A DNA stretch of 64,000 nt from Mesodorylaimus sp. YZB2_4 (GCA_030248295.1 JASANH010000715.1:1-64000), one strand, 5' to 3'. Shown: positions 34,796 through 46,268, counted from the stretch's first letter. Notes: generated by a model not told the origin, from the sequence alone. Numbers and translations: made by a program.

Positions 34796-35510
34796 TTTTA
34801 ATACCCTACAAAAAAAAACCACCCCCCACAGAAAAAAAAAAAAAAATTCTTGAAAATTTTCCTATTCTTATTCTTCTCTTATTTTCTTTTGTAAAAAACC
34901 TTGTTCACAATACAATTCACCTTGAAAGTTTTCTGCTTGCCTTCTGTCTGGAACTTAACCTGGTTTTCCTCTTCGAGAGATCATACAGTGTCTCTTGGAT
35001 GAAACATGTTTGTAGTTACTGTACGCATATTCTGTGCTAGCTGTTGACTAATTGTCTAACTTTCTCGGGCTTACAATTAATGCAATAGTAAAAGGATCAA
35101 GCGGCTCTGTGAAAATATGTGCATTGCTTGGGAAGCGAACGTGGGTGGCTAGAAAACAAGGAAAAGGGGGCAAAGATGGAATAATAGACCAAAGGATAGA
35201 CAATAAATGATCTGAGCTCTCCGGGGACCCAGCTGTCCTCAGCTGCCATGCCCTGACGCCTATCCTATCTTGTCGAGTGCTGAGCAGGGTAGGTCAATAT
35301 TATTGAATTCTTTCAGGGAGACGTGTGGACTTCGCAACCGGGTATTGGTGACTGCCTTTGGTGAATCTACGCATGGACGATATGTCCGCTGGCTGCACTT
35401 TACACAAAGAAACTGACGTGACGAATTCGATAAGCACCTTGGAGACAAAGAGCCGAAGATTCTTTATTCAAAGGTAACAATAAGCCAGAATTTGAAATCA
35501 TAGTCAATTA

Positions 35511-35521
35511 GCAATAGTTGG
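35511..35521. promoter_or_regulatory. Degenerate array promoter palindrome, gene D
   Basis: GCAATAGTTGG keeps 9 of 11 positions of the palindrome, 121 bp before the gene D start codon. The later block AAAGTGTCACGTATG partly matches the second shared block. Confidence 0.4.
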
Positions 35522-35641
35522 CGTGGATACCCAACTCTCAACTTTAAAAAAACAGTTTCTGACATCAGGACATTCTCTGCTGTGCCCTTGGGTAGAAAAG
35601 TGTCACGTATGTTCCGCTGATTATGTCAGACTTGTGCGAAG

Positions 35642-37662
35642 ATGGAAGAAAGCGACTTTGTTCACACTTTTTCTCATTCATTGGTTTTTCTTCTTATCAT
35701 TAGTCATGCAGGTAAGGCAGCAAATCTCGTCGACCTTACAGTTTACTCAAAAATCCTAGTGTTTTATCGTCGTTGCTGCTACGCTTTTTTTGAAGAATGG
35801 GAAATTTGCGTACTCGCACTCACTTCAAATTTTGACTCGCATCCCCTGAGTTAGATGCGTTTGAAATTCTACATACAGTATAATTTGGTCGTATATGAGC
35901 AAAGTCGTAAGGCCTTAATAGTGTGCAATCGACCAGGCCCTGCAGGAAGGGGTCGAGCAAACTAGCGTCTGCTCACATCGGCTCTCAGGACACTACTGAC
36001 CACTGAAAAGCGTGTGCTGAAGCTTATTCTGAAGCTTCTTCCGTTGTTTTTGGTTTGGGCCCCATGCCACCCCATCTCCCCATGGGACTTCCAGTCCGTT
36101 TTGCCAATAAATGGCTAGCAGTCATATTATGATAAGGTACGGTAAGGTAGGGTGAGGCCGTAAGGTTTGTTTTTTAAATTTTTGTGGGCCGAAGGGTTTT
36201 GCCTACAGCCGGTTAACAGTCAAACTTTATAAGCAGGCCGCGGTGGTGCAGCGGTTCGGCATTCGTCTCTCTGTATTGCTTGGGAGCGTGTGGCTAGATT
36301 CGTCCCGGGTTCGATCCCCGGTGATGGAGGTCGGTTTGCGAACTATAAACCCTCGCTGACATTGCACGTCAGGCCGTGGGTGACTCACCCAGTACCGTCG
36401 AGGTGCTTCAAGTGGAGAGACGGAAGCTAAACGAGTAGGCAGTCTCGGCTGTGTTGATTTGAAAATTGGACAAGATATAAGGTGGAAAATTAGAAAATCT
36501 TGACATTGGATGTGACACTCCCTTACCAGCTGGTTTGAGCACATGGCATTATCAATAATGTTGTCACATTTTCGATAGTGAACACTTGATCAGAAGCTTC
36601 ACGAGGGGGCACCGCGGTGCCTCGGCTAGCTAATGTTGGGGACGCATTGCCCGGGCCAGCAGCCCTGACCAGGAGGACGCAGTTCTGCTTCGGCTCTGGC
36701 CGTATGCACAGCTGAGAAATCCAGTAATCCACATGCAACAAGTGAGACTATATTCGAAATGTTTTTTCTTTTTTTTTCATGCAGCTTACTCCCAGCTATG
36801 TTACCACAATCAAACAACTTTCGAAAAGTATTGCGCCAGCCAATACAGTGGCATCGTGAATGGTGGTCGTTGCTTCTATTTGGCTAATGTGCCAGGCGAA
36901 CCAGCACAGACCCTGAATGGGACGAATTACACTGTGGCCAAATGGACACGCGCCTTCGAACTGTGTCAGCGTACTGGAGGCACATTCGCACAAATCCACA
37001 CTTACAACGAAGCGGCCTCCATCCGCAGTTCCTTCGGGGTGAGGCCGTAAAGTTATAAAAGTTTACAAACCATTTTGTTGAAAACAATGTCCCGGTTGTT
37101 TCAGAGGAGTTTCGACATTCCACCTGAATCGGCGGCTTGGGTAGCAGCGATGGGCAGCGATAAGGGAATGGCTGACATACAGAATATTCGATGGTATAAC
37201 AGCGATGCGACGCCAGATCCTAATTTGACTGGAGTCAATACTATCGTCAGAAATATGTCTAAATCTGATAATTACGAGATACAGCCATGCATACGCATCA
37301 AAGGACCGAAAGGAAATATTCTTGCCGATAGACCTTGCAGTGATCAGTTCTTCATACTCTGCACAATATACAGTATTCAAAGCTACTTGCAAAACAAAAC
37401 AAATTTTTAATTTTGTTTTCTTCCAGACGAAGAGCAAGAATTCATGTATTTGCCTTCCAAATGCATGAACGAACCAGTCGTGGAATTCCTGAGTAAAATT
37501 TCACTGCAATCCTGCACCAACGAATGCGCTGGTCACATCTGGTGTCGAAGTTTCAATTGGTATGAATCGAGTGAAAACTGCGAGTTGTTTTCTTGGTATA
37601 GCAATGAAAGCAGCTATTTCAAGACAGATTCTTCTTGCGTGCATTTTACGTACAAGCCTTGA
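35642..37662 (+). CDS. Gene D: secreted C-type-lectin-like/PAN protein, 275 aa
   Basis: Exons 35642-35711, 36785-37038, 37105-37372 and 37427-37662. The signal exon is six bases longer than in A-C (hydrophobic core SLVFLLIISHAG). Lectin-like domain: NGGRCFYLANVPGEP, RTGGTFAQIHTYNEAASI, WVAAMGSDKGM and PCIRIKGPKGNILADRPC. PAN domain: ECAGHIWCRSFNWYES, NCELFSWYS and end CVHFTYKP, a tail shared with copy G, so D, F and G form a subgroup distinct from A-C (CDHYTYNP or CDHFTYNP). Conserved NYT, NLT and NMS sequons are present. Intron 1 hosts SINE-like families 2 and 4. Intact and probably expressed. Confidence 0.87.
36230..36440 (+). repeat. SINE-like repeat family 2, copy a (gene D intron 1)
   Basis: tRNA-like head GCCGCGGTGGTGCAGCGGTT (A-box region) and GGGTTCGATCCCCGGTGATG (B box), then the family body GGTTTGCGAACTATAAACCC, CGTCAGGCCGTGGGTGACTC and AAGTGGAGAGACGGAAGC. 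Confidence 0.75.
36605..36715 (+). repeat. SINE-like repeat family 4, copy b
   Basis: GCCTCGGCTAGCTAATG and TTGCCCGGGCCAGCAGCCCT match the copy at 26545-26650. Confidence 0.5.
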
Positions 37663-38559
37663 CGATCACAACAGTCATTCTGGAAAAACGGCGCCAGAAA
37701 AAAGATTTAAATTTGGAGAGATGCTGTATATTAGAAATATGAAAGAAATGTGTGAAGCGCATAAGCGAAGTTTCACAGCGACAAAAGTGCAAGAGTGACA
37801 TAGTACTTCTTTTTGGTGTAGGCAGCTTCGAGAGCAGCAATTAATCATTTCGTTTATTTTATTATTATTTCTTGAACAGCGGGAATAGCACGGCCCAATC
37901 AGATTTAAAACTGGCTTGCAGACGAGAATTAATTCTGACAAGGTTTTCTCCAACATCGAAATGATCGTCACAGATTGTTCATATTGATTCCAATTACAAG
38001 TTATAGCTTGAGCTCGTCTTTTTTCAGCCTGGGGTGGCCGTGACTTACTGCTAAGGTGCGCCTGTCACCAGCTGACAGCGAGCGTGTCGCACAGATCGTG
38101 CAGTAAATGCCATCAAATGCTCTTATCTGTCATAGGAAAGGTTGAAGATGAACTGCCTCACAGCTGATTGCCCCGATATCCATATCACTTGACCCCGAAA
38201 AACAGCATCATCTCGGAAAGTAAGTCACATCTTTACTCATTCCTTGACTCGCACTTTACCAAAACTCGATATCCAGATGTTAGAGCCGATCAATCTTTGA
38301 GACTGTTGATCATCCACACAGTTCAGGCGATCTCACAGGCATCGTGAAACTAATTATTTGAATGCTTATTACACTTTTACATAGAAGAGAAGACCCTTAC
38401 TTTAAGTTTGGCGGCTGATATCTTGAGATACTAGGTAAAGAATCTAAGCTTTTCGCGACTAATATTTGATTCCCCATCTATTTGCGAACACGTTGTTGTG
38501 CCCGCTAATTGGACAAAAGCGACTGTTCAGTGAATTATGGTCGGCATCCCACAACCACT

Positions 38560-38712
38560 GGCCTCGTGGCCTGGTGGCTTAGGCGTCTGCCTCTCACGTC
38601 AGGTGCGCAGTTACGGGCGAGTGTTCGACTCGCGGGCCAGTAAATCATGTCGTGTAAAATGTGTCCCTTCACCCTCGAGTGCGCATAAGCGTTTGGTGAT
38701 GTGATAAAACAT
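38560..38712 (+). repeat. SINE-like repeat family 1, copy c (best copy)
   Basis: A box TGGCCTGGTGGCTTAGGCG, B box TGTTCGACTCG (about 38622-38632), body AAATGTGTCCCTTCACCCTC and tail GGTGATGTGATAAAAC. tRNA-derived by its split promoter; tail shared with copies at 11850 and 23544. Confidence 0.7.
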
Positions 38713-38789
38713 GAATATGAACATGAACCGCCAGAATGGCAGCCTGTGGCTACAGGAACTGAAGCTAGGTTCCACAAATTTTATCATGG

Positions 38790-39003
38790 TAGGCACGATT
38801 ATCCGAAACCCTACTTGGAGCACCTCGACGATACTGGGCGAGTCCCCCACAGCCTGGCGTGCAAGGTCAGCGAGGGTTTATGGTTCGCAAACCGACCTCC
38901 ATCACCGGGGATCGAACCTGAGACGAGCCCAGCCCCTCGCCTCGCTCCCAAGAAGGTTGAAGAGACAAATGCCGAACCGCTGCACCACCGCGGCCGCATG
39001 TAG
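38790..39003 (-). repeat. SINE-like repeat family 2, copy b (minus)
   Basis: Complement of GCGGTGGTGCAGCGGTTCGG, GGTTCGATCCCCGGTGATGG and GGTTTGCGAACCATAAACCC, in the order expected for the family. Confidence 0.75.
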
Positions 39004-39215
39004 GTAGATAGTGCCCGCTCACTTCAAGCAGCAAACAGCACTCGAAACACGTCAAGTTAAAATCAAAAAACACATGACTTTCACCAAAATTCTACGAAAT
39101 CAATGCGAGAAACGATAACAAAAATGGCGAGCTGACGAACAAAGGGGGAAAGATTTTTCATTGCAGCGTGAATATTAAGCGTGAATGGGCAAGAATTAAA
39201 AATTATGGCCAGTTA

Positions 39216-39226
39216 GCAACAGTTGC
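39216..39226. promoter_or_regulatory. Array promoter palindrome GCAACAGTTGC, copy E
   Basis: Perfect palindrome in the usual CAGTTAGCAACAGTTGCCCG context, 106 bp before the start codon of the orphan exon E. Confidence 0.6.
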
Positions 39227-39331
39227 CCGCGCACACCAACGAAAACAGCGAAATGGGTTTTAGCCATGGACACATTCTATTTAGGATTTCTTGGACATGG
39301 GTTTTTTGTAATGCGTGATGTTATTGCTGAT

Positions 39332-39392
39332 ATGGCAAAAGCTAGTTTTTTACGCATGTTTCATTTATTTATTTTGCTCTACAGCGATGCAG
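39332..39392 (+). CDS. Copy E: orphan signal-peptide exon of a lectin/PAN gene
   Basis: ATG at 39332, signal peptide MAKASFLRMFHLFILLYSDA, then AG|GTAAGT donor after 61 bases (phase 1, as in A-D). No exons 2-4 follow on this strand before or after the inverted repeat that starts near 39940. The promoter palindrome is intact. The missing body may be copy G, which has exons 2-4 but no exon 1 and lies on the opposite strand inside the inverted-repeat loop. Confidence 0.65.
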
Positions 39393-39939
39393 GTAAGTAC
39401 ATTTTCGCAACATTTATATTTTTGTCGAAATATTTTAAACTTTTATTCTCGTCCATACTGTTCAGTACTTTAAAGTTTCTCGGCAAATGTTGAGAGCTCA
39501 AAGCAATTGTGCATTCAAAATTCTCAGTAAATCCTTACCTGTTACCCTCTGGACATCTTTGAACCTTCGCAGCCAAACAAACCTTCGAAGTCTAAGGCAC
39601 GTCTAACTGCCTTAGGCACGCCCTAAGACAGGTCTCATCTTGTTTCCCAGTTGAAAAAGGATGACTTGACACATTTTAGCAGACCACAAAATTTAACCTA
39701 AGTTACTGTACGTGTAAGCTGGGCACCCATTACTAGTCGAAGTTTGCTGTGCGATTGTATCTGAATAATTTTACTATGTCACGAGGACGCCTTGGCTAAG
39801 GGAGGCTGATACGCATTACAGTATATGAGCTCTATAAACGTGATAAATTGGGTTAATTTTATAGGCTTCACCATGGGTTTTATAATCAGGGTTTTGACAG
39901 AATTCTGACCTTGACCTTGAGGTCATTTCTAACACTAGG

Positions 39940-42018
39940 GCATAATGAGAAGTCTTGTCCTGGCACGCACAGAGTGCTGTATGTAGTTTCAGGGGGGGGG
40001 GGTCCTCAAGGTGACTCCAGGAACGACGCTGGGTCCCAAAACCTAAACCTACACTCTTCGGGGGGTTTTGGGTTGTGCTGGGCCAGGTTTTTTAGAGAGC
40101 GACTCGCTGTTGCCCAGCGGAGGCGTTTGCTTGGCTGCGAGCGCCAAAGTAATCAAGAAATGTACTTGTGGGTATGCACGCCAAATGCTTTTTTTTAGAT
40201 GTCGGGAATCACGTTGAGCGATCTGCTGTGAGTGCCACAATGAAGCCCAAAGCATTGCTCGATGCAATGCGGCAAACAAGTGTGCGTGGGGTGACTTTGG
40301 ATGACATGACAATATAAAAATGCCAAAAGCGCGTTGCACCGCATTGAGATGCACTCCCAGCGTGAGTCCATTTGCTCTTTAGATCACCCTGTGACGAAAC
40401 AGAGAAACAAATCCTAAGCTACAGTATCAGCGCCGTCTCAGTCGTGGGTCCTGGCTCCTTCTACTAGCCACCCAATCCTGAAACTTCAGTGATGCCACCT
40501 GGCCGCCTTCAGATAAAGCGAGCGATATCATTTATCATTTCTGCAGCATATACGCCATCAGGAGGATCAAAACCTGCTTGAGCATAGAATTGTTTTCACA
40601 CTCTTGGTACGACAATATGTACGCAAAAATGTATGCCGTCCATTTGCCAAGAAACAGTCATCTCAGCTCGTATTCTTAGAAAACAAAAATCGACTCTAGA
40701 ATCTACCATTCCGGGAGGATACCGCACATATAGTACCTCTACAAACTTTCAGCCTAAAGAACAACAAATCAGGGTTCATGATCTTTCACTGAAGCACAAA
40801 CAGTAATTCGCGAGACGCACTACTCGCAGAGAAGCATGCAAAGAATACTGTACAAGTGGGAAGCCCAATCATCGTCTCTTTACCAGACTTGATGTCACTA
40901 TCACCAAAGATCGAAGAAATCATCCGTTCATGAGGCAACGTCCCTTAATTTCATGACTACCCAAGGGGGTACTTCGCCAATCGAAGACCAAACATCTTGC
41001 GTCACTGTTTCCAGATTCAGGACAGGTATTTGAGGAAAACCATCAGGCAAAGGCGCATCTTGCGGAAAAAGGACGCACAAATCAGCTTTGTACCAAATCA
41101 AGAGACGTGAAAATTGCGGGTCAGGCTCGATCTTAGGCGACAAACACGCATGGGCAGTGACTGGAAACAAAGACGCCAGCATGAGCGACAGCAGGAACAA
41201 GGTATGAAGTACGACGCAGCCAACAGCCAGGAAGGCGATAAACGTAAATGGGACGCCCAACAAATGCACAACCAAAGTAGCACCTTCCCCGACTATTAGT
41301 ATTTTCGTTGCGACCAAAACTGGCGCTGCTCGGCCCTGAATCGCCGCGATCACATTTTCCGCTCGAAGAATATCGGCGTCTGGCGAATATGCAGAAATGA
41401 CGATCATGGTCGATACTGCGCCGATCGACAGCAATAGCGAAGAAAACCAACGACCACAAAGGACGATGTGCTGGAGAGTACTCCACCTGGCTTCCAACGG
41501 CCACACCATTATCAGCTGATAAGAAATCCCCAGAGTAATGATCGTCATATGTCTCATTCGCGTGTCTCGATCGAGCGCAGTCAGGAGCGACCAGCGTAGA
41601 AGTGCATTCATGATCGACACTGTAACAGGACCACGACTCGCTGATCCTAAGCTGACAGTTGTGCAGTGTAAAGAAATTGAGCGCACTTTACATTTGACGT
41701 TCTTAGGGTGCCTAGAATTGGTGGCTGGAGGGCGTTTTACGCTTGTCCGATCTGAATGGTCAGTTATGCTGCGACGCACCTGAAACATTTGTTTTACTGA
41801 GCCCAAATTAATTTTTTTTGATGCAGGCATTCCTGGGTGCAATCGATGAGCTCTTTTTCAGACCACACAGTAGAGTGCTCAAGGTCACCGGACCGCAGAA
41901 TAGCCTCACTAGCCAGGAGAATACGCAACAGCAGTCTTTCACACAAACTACTAAGGGTGCTTTTGGATAGTTTATGTTCCTCTTTGCAATTTTTGCTTGA
42001 AGGGGCACTGATTGATTG
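39940..42018. repeat. Left arm of long inverted repeat, about 2.08 kb
   Basis: It pairs in inverse orientation with 50425-52468. The inner edge is sharp: AGGGGCACTGATTGATTG (ending 42018) is shared, and sequence then diverges at once. The outer edge is near TCTTGTCCTGGCACGCACAG. By eye the central 1.5 kb is about 97-98% identical; the outer 400 bp is nearer 89%. Confidence 0.9.
40928..41842 (-). pseudogene. Multipass-membrane ORF, left-arm copy (frameshifted)
   Basis: It matches the right-arm ORF nearly throughout: several hydrophobic helices (LLLSIGAVSTMIVISAYS; ATLVVHLLGVPFTFIAFLA; HTLFLLSLMLASLFPV), then a polar tail with FPQIPVLNLETVTQDVW. An A run of eight against six in the other copy shifts the frame two bases upstream of 41842, and a one-base deletion near 40930 moves the stop. 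So this copy is broken or carries homopolymer sequencing errors. The family is uncertain; spacing of helices faintly recalls sterol-sensing-domain proteins. Confidence 0.5.
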
Positions 42019-42249
42019 CTATGCCACGACTAGATGCGAAGGTGTCGCCAGTGCCAGGGCATCAAGTTACAAACTCTACAGAAGATCGATCGGCAATCGA
42101 GCCCCTGCAGAAAGGCTGGTGGGGACACAGTTATGCTGCGAAAAAGAATTATTCACAATTTCGCTACTAAATTGCACTGGATTCAACCATATGCTGGTGA
42201 GCGCCACTTCGCCAGGATGACTACTGTACTCCGAGTGCAGAAAAAAGTG

Positions 42250-43724
42250 TTAAGGCCTGTAAGTAAAATGCACGCAAGACGTATCTGCCTTGAAGTAGTC
42301 AGCTTCATCGCTATACCAAGAAAATAATTCGCAGTTTCCACTCGATTGATAATAATTGAAACTGCAATACCAGATGTAACCAGCGCATCGATTGGTGCAG
42401 GCTTGCAGTGAAGTAATACTGACAGATACCACCATCGTTTCGTTCATGCATCCGGAGGGCGTATATGTAAACTCTTACTCCTCGTTTGAAAATTATTGAA
42501 AGAAACAAATTTGTTTTAATAGATAATAAAGCCTTACTGTGGACAGTGCAGAGTATGAATTACTGGTCCGTACAATTTTGATCGCCGAATATTTGATCCT
42601 GTGGCCTTCTTATCCGTATGCACGGATCGCCATCAGTGGTTTTGGGGCTATTTCTCAGGATGGTGTTTCATCCAGTCAAATTGTGATCCAGTAGAACGTC
42701 CTTATTGTACCAGCTCATATTTGGTGAGTCTAGCAGCCCTTGGGCATTGCCCATTGCTGCTACCCAAGCCGCCATTTTAGGATCGCCATCAAAATAATTC
42801 TGAAAGCAAAGTGCCTTTTTGCCTGAAAACCAGTAGTTTCACCCCGAACGAGCTGCGGATGGACTCTGCTTTGTTGTTCTAGTGGATTTGGGCGAATGCG
42901 CCCTCAGCGCGCTTGCACAATTCGAAGCCGTCGGTCCAATTGCCCAAAAAATAGTTCATCCCATTTCGGCTCAGTGATGGCTCGCCTTGCACAATTGCCA
43001 AGTAGAAGCAACGGCCACCATTGACCACACCCCTGTATTGGCTAGTACAGTAGTTTTCGAAAGCCGTTTGAGTTTGGTAACATTGTTGAAAATAAGCTGG
43101 AGGAGAAAAAGTTAAAAAGTCTTTTTGCGAGTAGACATTCAGTATTTGGGCGTTTTCTAGGGAAATAATAGAATGAGAACATGAAAAACAGTCTGGAATT
43201 TTTGGTGCACTGTAACTACTTTTATGCAAGAAGATGAAGCATAAAGGTATCAGTTTTCTTGCGCCTGACCCCGCGGCGACCCCAGCTGCCCCATCAGACC
43301 CAGCTGGTTGCTGACATGGAGTCATTGTCGAAGTGAGTCTCACGGGTGGCTCCCTCTGATTTTGAGTCGCCACAGAGACACCTCCGCCCTAGCGCCAACA
43401 TCTAGGAGTACTGATCATGCAGAAAGGCCGGGCCTTCCCTACTGGCCTTCAACGGCCAGTTTGCTGATTGTCTACCCATTCGGCTTCCTCCGGTCAGTAC
43501 CTGTAGTGTAGGTATGCAAGGCCATCGACGTACTCCGCTCTTACTAGAATACTGTTTCTAGCCGAAATTGGCCAGGACTCATCCAGTCAGGATTCAAGGC
43601 CCAAGCAATGCCTGACCAACGGCTTAACTTAGTGACCAACCCCAGTTTAAAACTGCCTTACCTGCTTCATAGTGGCGGAGAACGAATGCGAAAAACATGT
43701 AGGAATATGCTTAGTTATGGCCAT
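42250..43724 (-). pseudogene. Copy F: decayed lectin/PAN gene
   Basis: Exon equivalents: 43724-43662 (signal), 43096-42843, 42799-42538 and 42485-42250. Exons 2 and 3 keep the array layout, but the copy is dead. The signal exon is 63 bases instead of 3n+1 (one base lost in a T run), exon 2 has TAG at 42881-42879 in place of HTYSE, exon 3 has two stops, and exon 4 has lost its acceptor AG and begins with GAG TAA. The PAN part is still legible (RCAGYIWYCSFNYY, NCELFSWYSDEA, CVHFTYRP). It also has a promoter palindrome remnant. Confidence 0.88.
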
Positions 43725-43848
43725 TTCAGAGGCCTCACACACCAAAATTTTAACCCCAAGCGACACTCGCTGTGACAATTTTCTGTATTGTGTACTGCAA
43801 AGAATGTCCTGATGTCGAGGGCGTTTTGTTGGTCATTTTGTATCTGGG

Positions 43849-43859
43849 GCAACTGTCGC
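43849..43859. promoter_or_regulatory. Array promoter palindrome remnant, copy F
   Basis: On the minus strand GCGACAGTTGC (one change from the palindrome) in a GTTAGCGACAGTTGCCCCAG context, 125 bp before the F start. GTCACAGCGAGTGTCGCTTG follows, as in gene C. Confidence 0.55.
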
Positions 43860-43869
43860 TAACGGACCA

Positions 43870-45300
43870 GAAGAGAGTTTTAAATTATCCTACATTCTTT
43901 AGGAAAAACCATGGTTGAATATAAAATATTCACACAAATGTACCCGAGGTAGCCCCCACGAAACCTCAATTTTATTGAGACCTTGTCTTTTCATGACATG
44001 GTTTCGGTACATACCGTTCACCGACTCGGCGCAGGAATGGTCCCGCGAGAACTAATGGACCCTGTGGAAGGTTAAGGTCCTCGGAGGCCTCCTAGTTCGA
44101 CATGACAGATAAAGTTTTGAAACTGGCAGAAACAGTGCATTAATGGCCTTTCTAGCGCCCGAAATTGCCTATTGTATTGTAAGGTTATGAGTCACTTGTG
44201 CACGCGCGTATACTTCCTCCAGGCGTATACACTTTCTACACTGTACGAGTTTATGCATGAGTCGCAGGTGTTGGAGATGTACTACAAAAGTTTTTCAGTT
44301 TGGCTCGATCCTAGCTGTGACCGCCTTACCAATAACACGCCAACCCAGCGAGCCCATCTGGATGGGCAGCAGGACCAAGCTATTCACCCTCCCAAACCAA
44401 ACCCTCAATGAATTCTCTTCCTTGGGGTTCTTCTGGACCTGGGTGAGGGAAGTTTTCATCTTTGCCAGGTAGTTTTTCAACCCAAGCTCCCCGTCTCCCT
44501 CACCAAGACCTGTCCAAAGCAGAAGTTGCAGCCAGCAATCCGAACGAAGGGAAGAGCTTACTGCCTGGTGCAACGATACTTCAAAAGCAACAGGCTTTTT
44601 CCAGTATAGCAAGTGCGTTTATTGCGACTGTCCTCACACTGGCGATGAGGTAAATGGACAAATTAAGCGGTTGGTGATGGAAATTACGTCCATTTATAAT
44701 TTGCGTGCACTATGTTCCGCAAATTTTCTATGTGCATGACTTACCATAGCACGTAGAAAATATATATGCGTGCCCAAAAGGCACAGCCCCGTTGTAAACA
44801 GCCGACATCTGAAAGAATGCGCCCCGACCCAACTGTAGAGGTGTAGAGGCAATCGATACTCTGCACGGAGCCGGCAGCTGGGAGCGTCACCCGTCAGGGT
44901 GACGTTTCAGCCATGTACTAGGTCGGAGGACTTAGTAGGTTGCCCTGGGGTTTTGGCGTGGTGCAAAAGCTCCACCGGTCACTCCCTCCAGTAATACGGG
45001 GTCAGTCGTGTTACATTGGCCCAGGCGGGCAACAGGGGATCCCTCTTGTTTGCATATTTGCTGCGGGTCGCTCATTTAATGTGTGCGCGCAAAGTGAAAG
45101 TGTTATATGAGTATGTGTCAGCAGTTCTGATGACAGGATGTGACTGTTGGAACTTTGTCTTCAACATCACTCTGGCGGGCTGGCTGTGTGCGCAGTCGAT
45201 TAACAGACAAGCCTTATCATATAGATGGGCAGAGAGGCTTTACTCTTCCTTCTTAGAGCAAGTATTATGTAATATATAGTGCTTATCATATAATATAGGG
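43870..45300. other. Spacer between lectin copies F and G
   Basis: No supported gene. It contains R3 copy 5; the rest shows no recognised feature. Confidence 0.4.
44830..45000 (-). repeat. R3 repeat copy 5 (minus)
   Basis: Inverse of the consensus: GATACTCTGCACGGAGCCGG, CAGCTGGGAGCGTCACCCGT, GGTCGGAGGACTTAGTAGGT and GCAAAAGCTCCACCGGTCAC. Confidence 0.7.
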
Positions 45301-45406
45301 TGCTATAGGGTGCTCTTAAATGCTCTTTCGTGTTTCCTGTCTTCTTTGGTCAGGCGCCATTTCGCCAGGATGCCTAATCACTCTGATCGTGAGTGCAGTA
45401 TAGTCG

Positions 45407-46268
45407 TCAAGGCTTGTATGTAAAATGCACGCAAGACGTATCTGTCTTGAAGGAGGCAGTTTCCAGGCTATACCAAGAAAATAATTCGCATTTTCGAGTC
45501 GACTCGTACCAATTGAAACTGCGACACCAGATGTAACCAGCGCATTGATTGGTGCAGGCTTGCAATGAAGCATTATTCACAGATACCACCACCGCTTCGT
45601 TCATGCATTTGGCGGGCACATAAGTAAATTCTTGCTCCTCGTCTAAAACAAACCAAAGGATAATATTGGTGTTTTCCAAATTGTAAAACTTACTGTATAT
45701 TGTGCAACGTATAAAGAATTGTTCGGTGCAAGGTCTGTCCGCAAGTATACTACTCTTTGGTCCTTTAATCCGCATGCACTGCGGAGCCGTTTCGGCCGGA
45801 GCTGATCTTGACATATTTCTCATAATTGTATTGGCTCCGGTCAAATTGTGATCTGGTGCAGCATTGGCATTGTACCATCGCATGTTTGGTTTGTCTAAAG
45901 TCCCAGCGCCATTGCCCTTCGCTGCTACCCAAGCCGCGGTTCCAGGCGAAATATCAAAACTCCTCTGAAATAAGGGGCATCAAAAACGTTGCTTCAAAGA
46001 AAAAACCCATATCGTCTCACCCCGAACGAGCTGCGGATGGAGGCCGCTTCGTTGTAAGTGTGGACTTGCGCAAAGGTGCCTCCAGTGCGATTACACAAGT
46101 CGAAGGCGCGTGCCCAAGTGGCTACAGAGTACCTGCTCCCATTTAGACTCTGCCACGGTTCGCCAGTCACATTGGCCAAGTAGAAGCAGCGACCCCCGTT
46201 GACCACACCCCTGTATTGGCTGGCGCAATCTTCTACGAAAGCTGGTTGATCACGGTAACATATTTGCC
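45407..46268 (-). CDS. Copy G: lectin/PAN gene body without exon 1
   Basis: Exons 46268-46021, 45964-45694 and 45642-45407, in phase and without stops. Lectin-like domain: QICYRDQPAF, NGGRCFYLANVTGEP, RTGGTFAQVHTYNEAASI, WVAAKG and QCMRIKGPKSSILADRPC. PAN domain: QCAGYIWCRSFNWYES, KCELFSWYS and end CVHFTYKP. Exon 2 is six bases shorter than in the other copies. No signal exon or promoter palindrome was found upstream on this strand (46269-47600). The reading frame is conserved, so loss of exon 1 looks recent or only apparent: copy E supplies a phase-matched exon 1 if the loop is inverted. Confidence 0.8.

Noticed and set aside
44295-44612. 105-codon minus-strand frame
   Set aside because: No recognisable domain and no neighbouring exon or promoter context.
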